From Timema cristinae (Eukaryota; Arthropoda; Insecta; Phasmatodea; Timematidae): a DNA stretch of 64,000 nucleotides. The notes beneath the pieces were generated by a model. It worked only from the letters and a program-made list of their open reading frames with translations. It searched no databases and was not told the origin of the DNA. Location of the stretch: contig JBCFYV010011172.1 in the NCBI GenBank assembly GCA_039000515.1, positions 75,323,250 to 75,387,249 on the forward strand. The letters are read 5' to 3'. Below, one piece after another: positions 53,919 through 64,000 of the stretch. Positions within the stretch are counted from its first letter, which is position 1, and each line of letters starts with the position of its first letter. Made by a program: the position numbers and the translations under genes.

Positions 53919-55960
53919 CTAGTTTCCCGACTTGATCTTGGCCACTTCTTCCTGACACACCCGCAACTTGTCGAGTCCTTCAGGACTTGCCTGGTTGATG
54001 TCCCCTTCACAGCCGGCTCCAAGGAAGTGAAGAGCAAAGAAATCCTCACAATCTACGGCTCCATTCCCGTTACAGTCCTGGAAATGGAGGTTTAAACATC
54101 CGGGAAATGTAGGAATGACTCGCGGGCTGTTGCCAAGGCAAGCCGGGTTTGATCTACCAGTAGTAAACCATTTCCTCCCATAAGTATAAAATTTGATATT
54201 TAAAGCCAATAATCATAAATTAATTAATTATATTATTTTGTGTATGGTTTGTCAAATAGATAGTGAGGGGGAGTGGACAGTTTACCAGTACAGCCTCATA
54301 AAGACTTGCTTGCCCTGGTAACAACCTACGAGACATTCCTGTCGATACAACCAGCCCACACGTTTCCAAACCCTCGCTCAAATTGCGCAAAGCTAAGTTG
54401 TCCAGAGATATTCTTTAGATAATATATTTTCTAACGTCAAATTAAATCTTTAAATCGTTAGGTTTTAGAAGATAGTGTTTTCTTGGTTTTGTTTAGTGTT
54501 TCTTATTATATTAACTATAACTACCTTAGAATATGTCTTCATATAGCCCTCGACAGTTGCCGCTGCACAGAAGGGATCCACCACGCATCTCTGGAATGCT
54601 ATAAACAAACATTTTTATTAGTATTAGTAGTAGTATTTAATATTGTAACTCACATAGGTTAGTTACATTTTCCAATTGTCTAGTAGAACTTCACAAAAAT
54701 CCAAACTAGAACAAGGTTGATAAAAAACAGAGTTTTTTCTTTATAATTTAAAAATGTTTGTAGCTTTAAACAATCTGTTCTCCCCTTTTTTTGTAATTTG
54801 TAATAGTTAATATTTTATCGCGTAGTATAAAAAATAAACAAATGGTATACTAAAAATATTTTTTTTGTAAAGGAATTCATTTTGTTATCTTTAATTTAGA
54901 AGTTAACTGATCTACCAACTGAGCCAAATATTATGTTATTGTACATTTAAAATATACCAGAACTTATTGCAAAATAATATAAAATATGCAACAAAACAAT
55001 AACAAAGATTTTGTTACTGTTGTAATCTTTTAAAATAAATTTATTTAAATAAATAAAAAACATTAGCCAACAATCAATTTTACTATAAATAAAATAAAGT
55101 TATTGGAAAGATATTTCGATTATCACTTGAAAATGTTCAAATGTTATATCTTTTTAAATTAACTTGAAGACTTTATTTTCATTTTAAACTGGTAAACCAC
55201 AAAAATAAAAATTCTCCTTCAATCATGTTCTTTTTTTTATCTAAAATTTATTTTAACTAAATCTTTACTGATTAATAATATATATTTATTTTAATCAAGA
55301 TTTGTTTGAGGAGATTTTGGAAACGACAGACTAGGGCTATAAGGGTACCTAAAAGGGGCTGCTTAGCAGATTGTTAAACCTTTTCAGACGTCCAGAAATC
55401 CTCCGTTATTTAAGAAGTGGTATGTTATTTCAGAATATGGTTTACGTTAAAATAATGGTACATTACCTATAAGATTAAAACCTTTCAAGCTTTGTTTTAT
55501 AATTTAAAATAAAATAATGAAAAGACAAAATAATAATATTTTCTACGATTTTTCACGCAAAATGTCACAGTTATAATATTAGAATATATAGTTAGAAACA
55601 TAGATATATTCTACAAATTAAGTACATTTTAATAGGTCCTGAATATAAACCTATAAGATAATGGATAATTGTTTGAATGGTTTTGAAGCTTCGGAGCAGC
55701 AATTCTCATCAGAAATATTACATTGTGAATATATATTTCCTTCGATCAGAAGGTGCCACTTAAAAATTAGTTCTCACCTCCAGGAGACGAACTGTTGTCT
55801 TGAGCAATGACATGACGGCCAGCGTCCTCCCAGTAGGGTCTGGTGATCATGAACAGACCACAGTCATCACCAGCACAGCTGAAAGTCCTGTTACAGTCCG
55901 ACATGGCTTCACACAGACATCCCAGACACAGGTCATCCACCACTTTATTCTCCTGTTGCC
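53919..55960 (-). CDS. Second i-type lysozyme/destabilase-like gene (exons 2-4; first exon not found)
   Basis: Exons: 55778-55960, 54525-54598 and 53919-54077. The acceptors (TTATCAG, TTTATAG, TTTCCAG) and donors (GTGAGAA, GTAGTTA) give the same phases 1, 1 and 0 as gene 1, and exon 3 has the same 74-nt length. The product has CLGCLCEAMSDCNRTFSC and CGLFMITRPYWEDAGRHV, then CVVDPFCAAATVEGYMKTYS, then DCNGNGAVDCEDFFALHFLG and an in-frame end with further Cys (KLRVCQEEVAKIKSGN). The catalytic Glu position is Met, so like gene 1 it is probably not a classical muramidase. The incoming phase requires an upstream signal-peptide exon, which I could not identify between 56 and 64 kb. Unlike gene 1, the last exon is intact. 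Confidence 0.85.
54899..54931 (-). mobile_element. Type D SINE head scrap
   Basis: Minus strand TTTGGCTCAGTTGGTAGATC matches a tRNA A-box region. Nothing else of the SINE is seen. It lies in an intron of lysozyme gene 2. Confidence 0.35.
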
Positions 55961-55970
55961 CTGATAACAA

Positions 55971-56865
55971 TTAAATAAGATAAAAACTACTAGGCTATTT
56001 CTCATCAGTCATCACACACACAGTTCACAGGCTGACATAGCTTAAAGCTGTGCAAGTGATAATATTTTTTTCTATTTCCTTATTTTTATGATTGTGAGCC
56101 TTTTTAATAAAATAAAAATATTAAAATAAGTAATAATAGAGCAAAATGGTCATGTATTTTTGTTTAAATAGTTTTAATGTTTAATTTAACGTAATACTAA
56201 TTCTTCTCCAAGTATTAAGTAATACAAGTAAAAGCCTTACTTTTTTTTATGTATGTACGAATAATATTGCACTATATGGTGAATATATTTTATGCATGGT
56301 TTGTACCATATCTTCCAACATATTAATTTTTATTTATTAAATAATGAAATTGAATCGGCGGCCGACTTTCTCATTTTTTACAAACAAATTTCCTAATAGA
56401 AATCTACTTTTTATTTTGAAATTAAATTTAACTCTCCTTATTTAGCAATAAATACTGGTTCATTTGACGTATTTCATACAATCGTTACTACCATATTTTC
56501 AAAACTGGAGAGGAAATTGCCTGAAATTACGTGATCTTCACATAAATAAATACAGCTAAACCGGGCCGTACCGTTGAGAACCAAACACAGGTAGTGTGTT
56601 TTGATTGACAGCGGCGGCCAAGTGAGGGGTGATGAGGGGGATGAAGCTCATTAGCAAACTTTTCAAAACCAGCTGAGAAAAGTATTTAGCTACAAAACCA
56701 TAAGAGTAGTAATATTCTGATATCTTACACTACTGTTCTTGCCTGTTAGATATATGATGTGTGAAAGCTGTACAGTCTATTGTTACCAGTATTATTTGAC
56801 ATTGTTTAGTTTTATATTTTAGTTTGAGCGTAGGCTACCATTTAACAACTGACATAAATATAATT
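55971..56865. other. AT-rich DNA upstream of exon 2 of lysozyme gene 2
   Basis: This should be intron 1 of lysozyme gene 2. No signal-peptide exon was found. Confidence 0.4.
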
Positions 56866-56873
56866 ATATTAAT

Positions 56874-57427
56874 CAAGGCCGTAAACAGCCAATAATTTCG
56901 GGAAGGGGAGGGGGGGGGGTGAGGTGTGGCCTCATCCCCCAATTGACGGAGGCTAGGACAAATTCTAAATATTAAACACCTCTAGAAGCTCTCTGAAGTA
57001 TTTTTTATGGAAACATAACACCATAGCTGCTATAGGCTAGACAACATTCTAGATATTAAACACCTCTAGAAGCTCCCTGAAGTATTTTTTATGGCAACAT
57101 AACACCATAACTGCTATAGGCTAGACAACATTCTAGATATTAAACACCTCTAGAAGCTCTCTGAAGTATTTTTTATGGCAACATAACAGCATAACTACCG
57201 AAGGCTACAAAAAAATTCTAAATATTAAACACCTATAGAAGCTCTCAGGTATTTTTTATGGTAGCACAGCCCCCTAATTTGTACTTGTACCTTAATTTTG
57301 ATATTGTTTAGATCATAAATAAGGCTATATATATTGCTCATGAAATTGCGGTGGAGGGGGGTTGATTAATATCAAGGATATAGTCGGGAGTTGAGGACCC
57401 CCCCCCCCCCCCCCGACTATAGCCTTG
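56874..57427. mobile_element. Non-autonomous hAT-like element with 84-bp tandem repeats
   Basis: The left end CAAGGCCGTAAAC and inverted right end CAAGGCTATAGTC resemble those at 15865-16470. Flanks ATATTAAT (56866-56873) and ATAGTAAT (57428-57435) differ at one base, giving an 8-bp hAT-type duplication. Inside are about 3.6 units of an 84-bp repeat (starts at 56962, 57046, 57130 and 57215). It lacks the SINE present in its relative and so shows the empty site near 57315. A C17 run precedes the right end. Confidence 0.75.
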
Positions 57428-57435
57428 ATAGTAAT

Positions 57436-57974
57436 CAAATTTTACGTGAATTTTACTGTGTACAAAATGTCTAAGCCTCGTTCATTTCCAAGTAAAGTAT
57501 GCTAAAGAAGAAAACGATCCAGAGATTTAAAGAAGAGATAAAGAATCCAGAGAGAAGAATCATAATTCACTGGAAACAAATTTGAATCACTTAAAAGGTA
57601 ACTGTAGTTTGAAAATATTACAACTAATATTTGTATTTTCTGTTTGTTTAAAGTATATTTAGGCGTATTTTATTTGTTTATTTTCTAAAAAAATTCTGCG
57701 AATATGCCAAAAATGTGCCAAATATATTTATGTTAATAAATAAATTTTTTAAAAAAGTGTACGGTCTTGTACATGAAATGTGGCCGCGTTAAATTGGTTC
57801 CAAACGGAAACGATGGCTAGTTTTTGTAATCGAGTATGTTGGCTACCTAAAGTTTAAAATAGTCATCAGATATACACAAAATATAAGGTGTTAATTGTAT
57901 TATTATATAATTTATAAGTTATGGCTTAGTAATTATAAATCCTAATCAGTATGCATGTCGAGTAAACTACACGT
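57436..57974. other. AT-rich intergenic DNA
   Basis: Nothing is recognised. Confidence 0.4.
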
Positions 57975-58180
57975 TTTTCTGGTCTGTTAGTGAGCGGTAG
58001 GTCAAGGTTTGAATTCCGGGCTTGGTGTAATCTACTACAGTTTTTAAGTAACAGTTTCCCACTATTCCTCCACACAAACGCGGTACATTTCCTCTCTATT
58101 CTAATTTACTCACTCTTACCCTATTATAATAACTAATTGCAAATAGCTTAGACAGATGGTAAGACGTTCTGTAAGAAATA
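57975..58180 (+). mobile_element. Degenerate SINE type C
   Basis: B box GGTTTGAATTCCGG, body CTCCACACAAACGCGGTACA and tail remnant GATGGTAAGACGTTCTGT. Confidence 0.5.
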
Positions 58181-58201
58181 AATAACTATGTAAATTATAA
58201 A

Positions 58202-58797
58202 TTATTTAATGGTTTTGGGACTCGCGTCCGAGAAAGGGAAGACTTTACACCAACTGCAGGAACCTCCAATTCCAAAGATATGCAGGCAAACACATATATT
58301 TTTGATGAAGATGACGAATTGGAGAATTTACTACCAAATGTTGAGCATCCTTCACTAGTTAGTGAAAACACTCTTTCAAAATACGAATATAGTAATGAGA
58401 AGAACCTTACCACCACTTGTCATAGAAAGCATTGAAAAGGAACAGGATTCTCCCACTATGGGTCACCGAATTATTGATGGAATGCCTTTTTCTAAACAGA
58501 TCATTAAATTAGGTGGACACTCCAAATCATGTACGTTAGGTCACTATAAACTGGAAAAGGAAAATAATATATGGTCTTGAATTTACCCTGGTTTATTTTT
58601 GGGATAATTGTGGTGGTAAGCAATGCATTACCTCAAAACAACCCGCACACATACATAATTCAATGACGCTGTTGATTAGAGTACTGTTTCAATTGTAACA
58701 GGCTACTCACAATTTAAAGAAATTATGGAAGTACTGGATATCCTCTCAATGAGCCGAGAAAAATACAAAGAACACGAGATTGGCATCGCAAAGGTAA
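58202..58797 (+). pseudogene. Mutator-like transposase-domain fragment, broken
   Basis: Three frames line up in order. The first (from 58205) contains an acidic linker YIFDEDDELENLLPNVEHPS. The second (to 58580) contains MGHRIIDGMPFSKQIIKLGG followed by H-x(4)-C, like the G-R-R-I-V-D-I-x-x-F-x-x-Q-I...H segment of arthropod transposon proteins with a Mutator-like domain. The third contains YSQFKEIMEVLDILSMSREK with a pattern like L-D-I-P-x-M-S-x-x-x-Y, ending before GTAAGAC at 58795. Stops and frame changes make it non-functional. The assignment rests on remembered family patterns. Confidence 0.45.
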
Positions 58798-58861
58798 GAC
58801 AATATTTGAAATGTTAGTAATGACTAATGATAGTCGTTGATTATTTTCTTAGACCTAAATA

Positions 58862-59095
58862 GTACCTAACCGTTTGGGCTGTACTCACATGAACTAATTA
58901 CATTAGCGTAGTAGGGTTGAATAAACATAATTTAGAGGAAATATACCCACATTTGCTTTGAAGAAAAGTTAGAAACCCTTTAGGAAAAACTACCTCGAGT
59001 ACACCCAACCAGGATTCGAACCGCAATATCTTCATTATCGGCAGGTAAGTCTCTGGTGAGAGTGACATTTTAGACCATTCTACCACGAAAGTGGG
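58862..59095 (-). mobile_element. SINE type C, tail truncated
   Basis: The residual tail CCTAACCGTTTGGGCTGTAC, body CCCACATTTGCTTTGAAGAA, B box (AGGATTCGAACCGC) and head GACCATTCTACCACGAAAG are in reverse order. Confidence 0.72.
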
Positions 59096-59371
59096 ATGGA
59101 ATTTTAATAATAAAAGATAGAGGTTTTTGTCTAGAAGCCTTGTTTTGGCGTTTAATTTTTTTTATTAGTTTTTTTGTTCAAATTAATTTTGCAGCTAGAG
59201 TGTTGGTATTCATTCCTTTTTTTTAAGTAGCACAAATATAGGCTAACAAAGGGAATAAAGTAAAAAAATCACTAGCTTCTTTTAATCTAAAACTATGCAA
59301 GCTAGTATTGAAACTGTACAAGTAGGCCTACATGTTGAAGAAGGTACATGTCAGATATAAATTATGACTTA

Positions 59372-59740
59372 CATAGGCGTGTATACAAGGGGAGCCAGAT
59401 AGACCATGGCACCCCCCAATGTTGCTCCAAATATTGTTTTCAATGAGGAGAGAGCACACACACGCACACACCATTGTAAAAAGTAACTATTTGGTGGTAG
59501 AAGAACGCATTGAACTCTAAAGTTAACCTATAGATTCTAGAAGCATCTAATTAAAATAATGTAAGGATAGCTCCAAATAAATTAGAGAGGCATCCATTTT
59601 TTTTTATCTTGGGGTGGGCAACTCCAAATAGCTTTTAGAGACATCTGAGTTCCAAAACAAAAAATTCAAACGATGATATGAGAGGGAACTTGGTAAAATC
59701 CCAGTGGCCTCCCTGATGGAAATGTCTAGGCACGCCACTG
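59372..59740. mobile_element. Probable non-autonomous hAT-like element
   Basis: The left end CATAGGCGTGTATACAAGGG and inverted right end CAGTGGCGTGCCTAGACATT resemble each other and hAT ends. The interior holds two modules of the AGCTTCTAGAGG type. No clear target duplication was found. Confidence 0.4.
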
Positions 59741-59989
59741 ATTTAAAGAAAGGGTAAATTTGATGGACCAAGATAGAATGGAACAAGCATTATGTAGTAG
59801 GTGTCTAGATTAGTAGTGTATTTTTTTAAATACTGACATGCTATAAATGTGTTTCAAAGAGTAAAAGCTAAAGCGTCTTAGTTCAAGTGTTTGTATCCAA
59901 GGTTACGAAGCATAGTATAAACTTTGTCATATTAAAATGTTTATTTTATAAACTAGGAAGTATTGAGTCTACTTCCTCACTAAGCAAGT

Positions 59990-60130
59990 GTTGGTGTTAG
60001 AGAGCGGTGATACAATGTTAGCTACGCATGCATTGCTAATAAACCTGACAGTCCTCAATAAGGATTGTTGGTGTTAGAGAGAGGGGATACAATGTTAGCT
60101 ACACATAAATTGACAGACAGTCTTTAGTGA
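59990..60130 (+). repeat. ~70-bp direct duplication
   Basis: TTGGTGTTAGAGAGCGGTGA with TACAATGTTAGCTACGCAT recurs near 60068 as TTGGTGTTAGAGAGAGGGGA with TACAATGTTAGCTACACAT. Confidence 0.7.
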
Positions 60131-60182
60131 GCAGTTTTCTTGTTGCTGAGTAGTGTCCAAACACATACCAAGGTAAACTACC

Positions 60183-60480
60183 TTTTTACTTTCTCATATC
60201 AAGATAAAGTATATTGTAATCCTGAAAAAAAATTGATTTCAAGATATTGATCAATTTTTACTTTTTTTTTATAAACTCGAACTCAAAAAACTAGTTTTCA
60301 CAATTCTGTCCCTGTCCCTGGCCACGTATCGGATACGGTTTGATTAATTTTTTTCAAACTTGATATCTATAAGTTATAGGGCAATATCTCAACACGTTTA
60401 TTTTATTTTGACCCTATCCTTCAAAATAAGGATAGTTTACAAATGAGTGATTTCTTAGTAATTTTTTTTTTAAAATGGGT
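60183..60480 (+). repeat. Palindromic-end repeat family
   Basis: It starts TACTTTCTCATATCAAGATA and AAGTATA, followed by TGTCCCTGTCCCTGGCCACG and the TTTGATTAATTTTTTTCAAA block, as at 47955. Confidence 0.62.
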
Positions 60481-60529
60481 CTAAAGATTCTGATTAAAAT
60501 GCATACCTAAAGAGTAAATTGACCTCACA

Positions 60530-60800
60530 AATAACACCGTGTAGGTTATTTGGTTTTTGGTCAAAAATTTGTTGAAGAGTGATGAGTGATTTTTCAAAAA
60601 CTTGAAATATTTTAAAAAGAGATTTGATTTGGTTCCAAATTTGTATCTTCGCAATGTCTGACATGACAAATAACATTGTATAAGTTTACTTGTTTTTGAA
60701 TAAAATGTCGGTTGTGGGTAGTTTAATGATGATTGCTTTTTAAAAAACTTGGAATATTTAAAAAATTGCTTTGACAATTTGACTCTAAATAGGTTACTTG
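60530..60800. repeat. ~130-bp degenerate duplication
   Basis: ACAAATAACACCGTGTAGGT, TTTTTCAAAAACTTGAAATA and TTTAAAAAGAGATTTGATTT recur about 130 bp later as ACAAATAACATTGTATAAGT, TTTTTAAAAAACTTGGAATA and so on. Confidence 0.5.
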
Positions 60801-60879
60801 AACTTGTTTGAGATTAAAACAACACTCTGCTGCTGGCAATAGATATATTAGCTTATATCAAATAATAGTTTGTCAATAA

Positions 60880-61070
60880 GTGATTTAACAGTATTACTTA
60901 TAATTAATTGTGAGAAATATACACAGATTAATATTTTGTTAGGACGTGATATAACAGTGGTACTTGTAATTAATTGTGAGGGATAGAGCTAAAGTTATAT
61001 TTTGTCAGGAGGTGATATAAGTGTTATTTGTAGTTAATTGTGAGGGATATACTGCAAGTAATATTATCAG
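60880..61070 (+). repeat. ~60-bp tandem repeat, three units
   Basis: TACTTATAATTAATTGTGAG, TACTTGTAATTAATTGTGAG and TATTTGTAGTTAATTGTGAG begin successive units that also share ATATTTTGTTAGGACGTGAT-type sequence. Confidence 0.7.
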
Positions 61071-61129
61071 GTTGGCCACTCACCAGAAAATTTGGGAAAA
61101 ATCCCGGGAAATGTTGTTGAATTTTGCCA

Positions 61130-61390
61130 TCATTTGAGAATTTAAAGGCGAGGACCACTATAATTAGTTTTTTGGGTATGGGAAAACCACTTTAAACATA
61201 TTCGGGAAAAATTAAATTTAAAAAAATTATATTCAAGGATAACTATAATTAGCTTCTAGGGGTAACCAAATCTCAAAAATTTTCTAGGGGAGGATCACTC
61301 CAAATATCTTGGAAAGGAGTCTAATTTTCAAAATATTTCTGAATAAGGACCTTTCAAAATGGATTCTAAGGGTATTAAATTTTCACAAAA
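61130..61390. repeat. Degenerate ~55-bp module array (first block)
   Basis: Units of the form GGATCACTCCAAATATCTTG followed by a purine stretch and AATTTTCAAAATATTTCT repeat at about 55-bp spacing. Confidence 0.6.
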
Positions 61391-61974
61391 TGTATGCTGT
61401 TGAGTCCCCGGATCTCCTTTCACTTGGGGGACAGTTCCTTTAAAAAAAAATTCGTTTACACCCCTACACAAATAAAGTTCCACCACCACTGGGTGAAGCA
61501 CCTTTTGTAAATGTATAGGCCTATGCATACTACTGTTTATCTTGCCTAATATCTACTTGTAGCTGAGCATACGTCACACGTACAATAAGGGCCTTTTGAT
61601 CCAGACCTTTAAAAAATGTACGTTGAGAATGTAGAGTAATATCATGGATGTATCCTCATTTTTAGTGGGGAGGGAGAGGTCCTGTCTATGGTGGATCGTG
61701 GTAAAGTCTCCCAACAAGAGATGGTCAGCATTTTTGTTATTTTTTTATTGCATGGACTCATCTAAGAAATTTGTATAGTACTGCACTCTGTGGTGGTAGA
61801 ACCAAGGGGGCGGGGGCAAGAGGGGCATCGTTCCCCTGGAAATAATCCCAGCTGGAATAAATCCCACCCACCCCTAAATATATTTTAAATCTTTTGGTAT
61901 TATCGAATATGAAGTAGAAAGATATTGCATTAACCTCAAAATAACTTCTATATTCATTCAATCATCAAACATTT
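61391..61974. other. DNA between the two module arrays
   Basis: A G-rich patch AGGGGGCGGGGGCAAGAGGG at 61804-61823 resembles the G-run ends of the hAT-like elements. No gene is recognised. Confidence 0.35.
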
Positions 61975-62640
61975 TCCAGAGAAGACCACTTCAAATAGTT
62001 TCTAGAGGCATCTAAGTTTTAAACATTTCTGGAGGAAAACTCCTTCAAATAGCTTTCAGGAGCTCGAAGTTTAAAAAAGTAAACTGGTTGAGGACTATTA
62101 AAAATAACTTCTGGAGGCATCCAAACTTTAAAAAAAATTTCAAAGGACGCTACTCAAAATAAGTTCTAGCAACATCGAAATTTCAAGATAATTTGGAGGG
62201 GGGCTACTCTAAATATCTATTAAGAGAGTATAATTTCAAAAATGTGGAAAAGGACCACTTCAAATTAGGGACAGGGAAAACGGTAAGAGGAGTGTAGAGA
62301 GGGGTGAGTGTCCCTCTTGGAATAAATTAACCCCTACTAGATGTAGCTCACACCTTCAGATATTCTCGAATATGAAGCTAAGAGACTTTAATAAAACTGC
62401 AAATAACTTCTAAAGACAATCAATTTTCAAAGATGTGCCTAGGGAGTGAGGGGACTGAGGTGAGGCCCACTCCAAATGGTTTCTAGAGACATCCAGTTTT
62501 AAAAATTTGCTGGGAGGGAAGCACTCCTAATAGATTATGCATGCATATAATTTTCAAAAATAGCCCAGGTGACAACACCAAATAGCTTCTAAATACATTC
62601 AATTAAAAAAAATCCCGGTGAGAATCTTTCCAAATAAAGT
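61975..62640. repeat. Degenerate ~55-bp module array (second block)
   Basis: About ten diverged units share CAAATAGTTTCTAGAGGCAT and AGTTTTAAACATTTCTGGAG-type phrases. The core AGCTTCTAGAGG also appears inverted in the 84-bp repeats at 56.9-57.3 kb. Confidence 0.6.
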
Positions 62641-63084
62641 CATATTTAATCAGGAGATAACAGCGTTACTTAGGCTACTTGTGAGTGATATGAATAGAGA
62701 AATGTGTGTATTCTTTAATAAAAATAATATCTTTAATATTGGTATAAATGCCTTAAATTTTCTTCTTAGAGAACATACCTTTTCTGCTATTATTTTACAA
62801 TAATTAGTTTACATTTTCGCTGTATATTATGTATATGATTGGTGGATTTATCAATATTTAATTGTTTTTATTCGTACATTAAACAGAAGGGATACTGTTT
62901 ATTTAATGTTAAGTAAAGAGCACTATTTTAATCAATTGAAATTGCTATTAGTGACGGATGACAGACGTTCACAGGAATGTAACTAAATGTACAGTGGGAA
63001 AAAAACACCTGGATACAAAAATAAATCACCTAACTTTTGACTAAACGAGTCCTTTATTCGCAATGCATTAACTTGTGGTTCACT
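62641..63084. other. AT-rich intergenic DNA
   Basis: A short echo of the 60.9 kb repeat (TCAGGAGATAACAGCGTTAC) lies at 62650. No gene is recognised. Confidence 0.4.
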
Positions 63085-63740
63085 ATTATTTGGATCCATC
63101 TCAACGTTTGTCTGCCAGTTGTTGTTTTTTGTCGACCAGTTGACTATAATTTTGTTGTTCTATGTAGGTATTTGTCGACGAGTCGACGGCCACTAGTTAC
63201 CTAGTCAATCAAATGTTTGTTAATATTTTGTCGATCAGTTGACTGTTCATGACATGGTACTTCTCTTGTCAACAACTTGGTATAAGTACTCCTTCGTGTA
63301 GATTACTTGTCTGTCGATCATTTTATCCACACATGTCGACCAGTTTATTGTCAATTAGTTTTATGCACCCAAATTGGTCAACCATTCGTATGTAGATCAC
63401 TTTGCCCTACTATGCAAGAGCTAGTCCGACCAGTGGGTCGGATACTTGACCCACCTAGAATTCCATATATTTGTCTACTTTTTGTTGACCAATTGACTCT
63501 TCATTACATGGTCCTACTTGCATCGACCATGTGGTCGACATTGCTTTTGGGTGACAGTCACTCGTTTGTCGACCACTTTTTTCGCACATGTTAACTAGTG
63601 TGGTGTCGATCGGTTTGTCGGTACCCCAATTTGTCGAACAGTTTGCTGTCACTTTGTCCACCTAAGCATCAACTTATCAACCAGTTGTTCCAAATCATGT
63701 TGGCCACATTTCTCATTTAGCCTTCGATATATTTTTACAG
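63085..63740. repeat. Minisatellite rich in GTCGACCAGTT
   Basis: TTTGTCGACCAGTTGAC-like phrases recur about 20 times at irregular short spacing. A higher-order copy of ~255 bp is visible: GTCGATCAGTTGACTGTTCA with CATGACATGG (63229) against GTTGACCAATTGACTCTTCA with TTACATGG (63484). Confidence 0.65.
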
Positions 63741-64000
63741 CTTATCAACCAGTTTGTATGATTCCGTTGTAAGCAATATGAACCTGTATCTAATTTTGTT
63801 TACAAATAAAACTATATTACTTAGGCCTTGATATTTAAATCATATCATTAATGGCAATCAGTCCTAGTTAAATGTAATTGTATCTAAAAATATCAAGATC
63901 ATGTATTTCGTTGAATATCATATTTAAAAAAAAGTTGTTTATCTTATTTAAAAAAACCTTTAGTTAATGTCTTTTTCATCCCACATATTCCAAAAGTTTA
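63741..64000. other. AT-rich DNA at the window end
   Basis: Nothing is recognised. Confidence 0.4.

Overview
This is an AT-rich, repeat-dense eukaryotic (animal) sequence. Most of it is intergenic and intronic DNA filled with transposable elements. Two of the host genes are insect-style i-type (destabilase) lysozyme-like genes whose loop lacks the catalytic Glu, and a third encodes a JHBP/takeout/group-7-allergen-like secreted protein. Together with GT-AG introns and tRNA-derived SINEs this points to an arthropod, most likely a hexapod with a large genome. The species cannot be named from the sequence.

Host genes: (1) a four-exon i-type lysozyme-like gene on the minus strand (41266 down to about 32.5 kb), with signal-peptide exon, consistent splice phases and an apparent one-base frameshift in a G5 run of its last exon; (2) a second minus-strand paralogue (55960 down to 53919) with three recognisable exons and no identified signal-peptide exon; (3) a degenerate third copy of lysozyme exon 2 (15744-16510, minus) split by a hAT-like element that itself carries a SINE; (4) an intronless-looking secreted TULIP/JHBP-like lipid-binding protein gene on the plus strand (51300-52601) between the two lysozyme genes.

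Mobile DNA: 711-7428 is one complete LTR retrotransposon on the minus strand (LTRs of 895 and 891 bp, 4-bp target duplication TTAT) with an intact 622-residue gag ORF, but only a broken retropepsin remnant and no recognisable reverse transcriptase. Elsewhere there are more than 25 tRNA-derived SINE copies in at least four head types (called A, B, C and D here). Types A, B and C share the same terminal ~35 bp followed by a (TAA)n tail. Further pieces include hAT transposase fragments (13.3, 23.5 and 24.4 kb), non-autonomous hAT-like elements, a PIF/Harbinger-like element (39.7-40.5 kb), a LINE 3' end (33.2 kb), a GIY-YIG/Penelope-like fragment (29.0-29.7 kb) and a Mutator-like-domain fragment (58.2-58.8 kb). 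A repeat family has a palindromic CTTTCTC end, and several degenerate minisatellites are present (27.5, 46.5-47.4, 60.9, 61.1-62.6 and 63.1-63.7 kb).

Layout: 0.7-7.4 kb LTR element; 7.9-31.5 kb SINE/hAT/LINE-rich DNA with the lysozyme relic; 32.5-41.3 kb lysozyme gene 1 with TE-rich introns; 41.3-51.2 kb repeats; 51.3-52.6 kb lipid-binding protein gene; 53.9-56.0 kb lysozyme gene 2; 56-64 kb hAT-like elements and minisatellites. The three lysozyme-related loci lie on the same strand, as expected of a tandemly expanded and partly decayed family.
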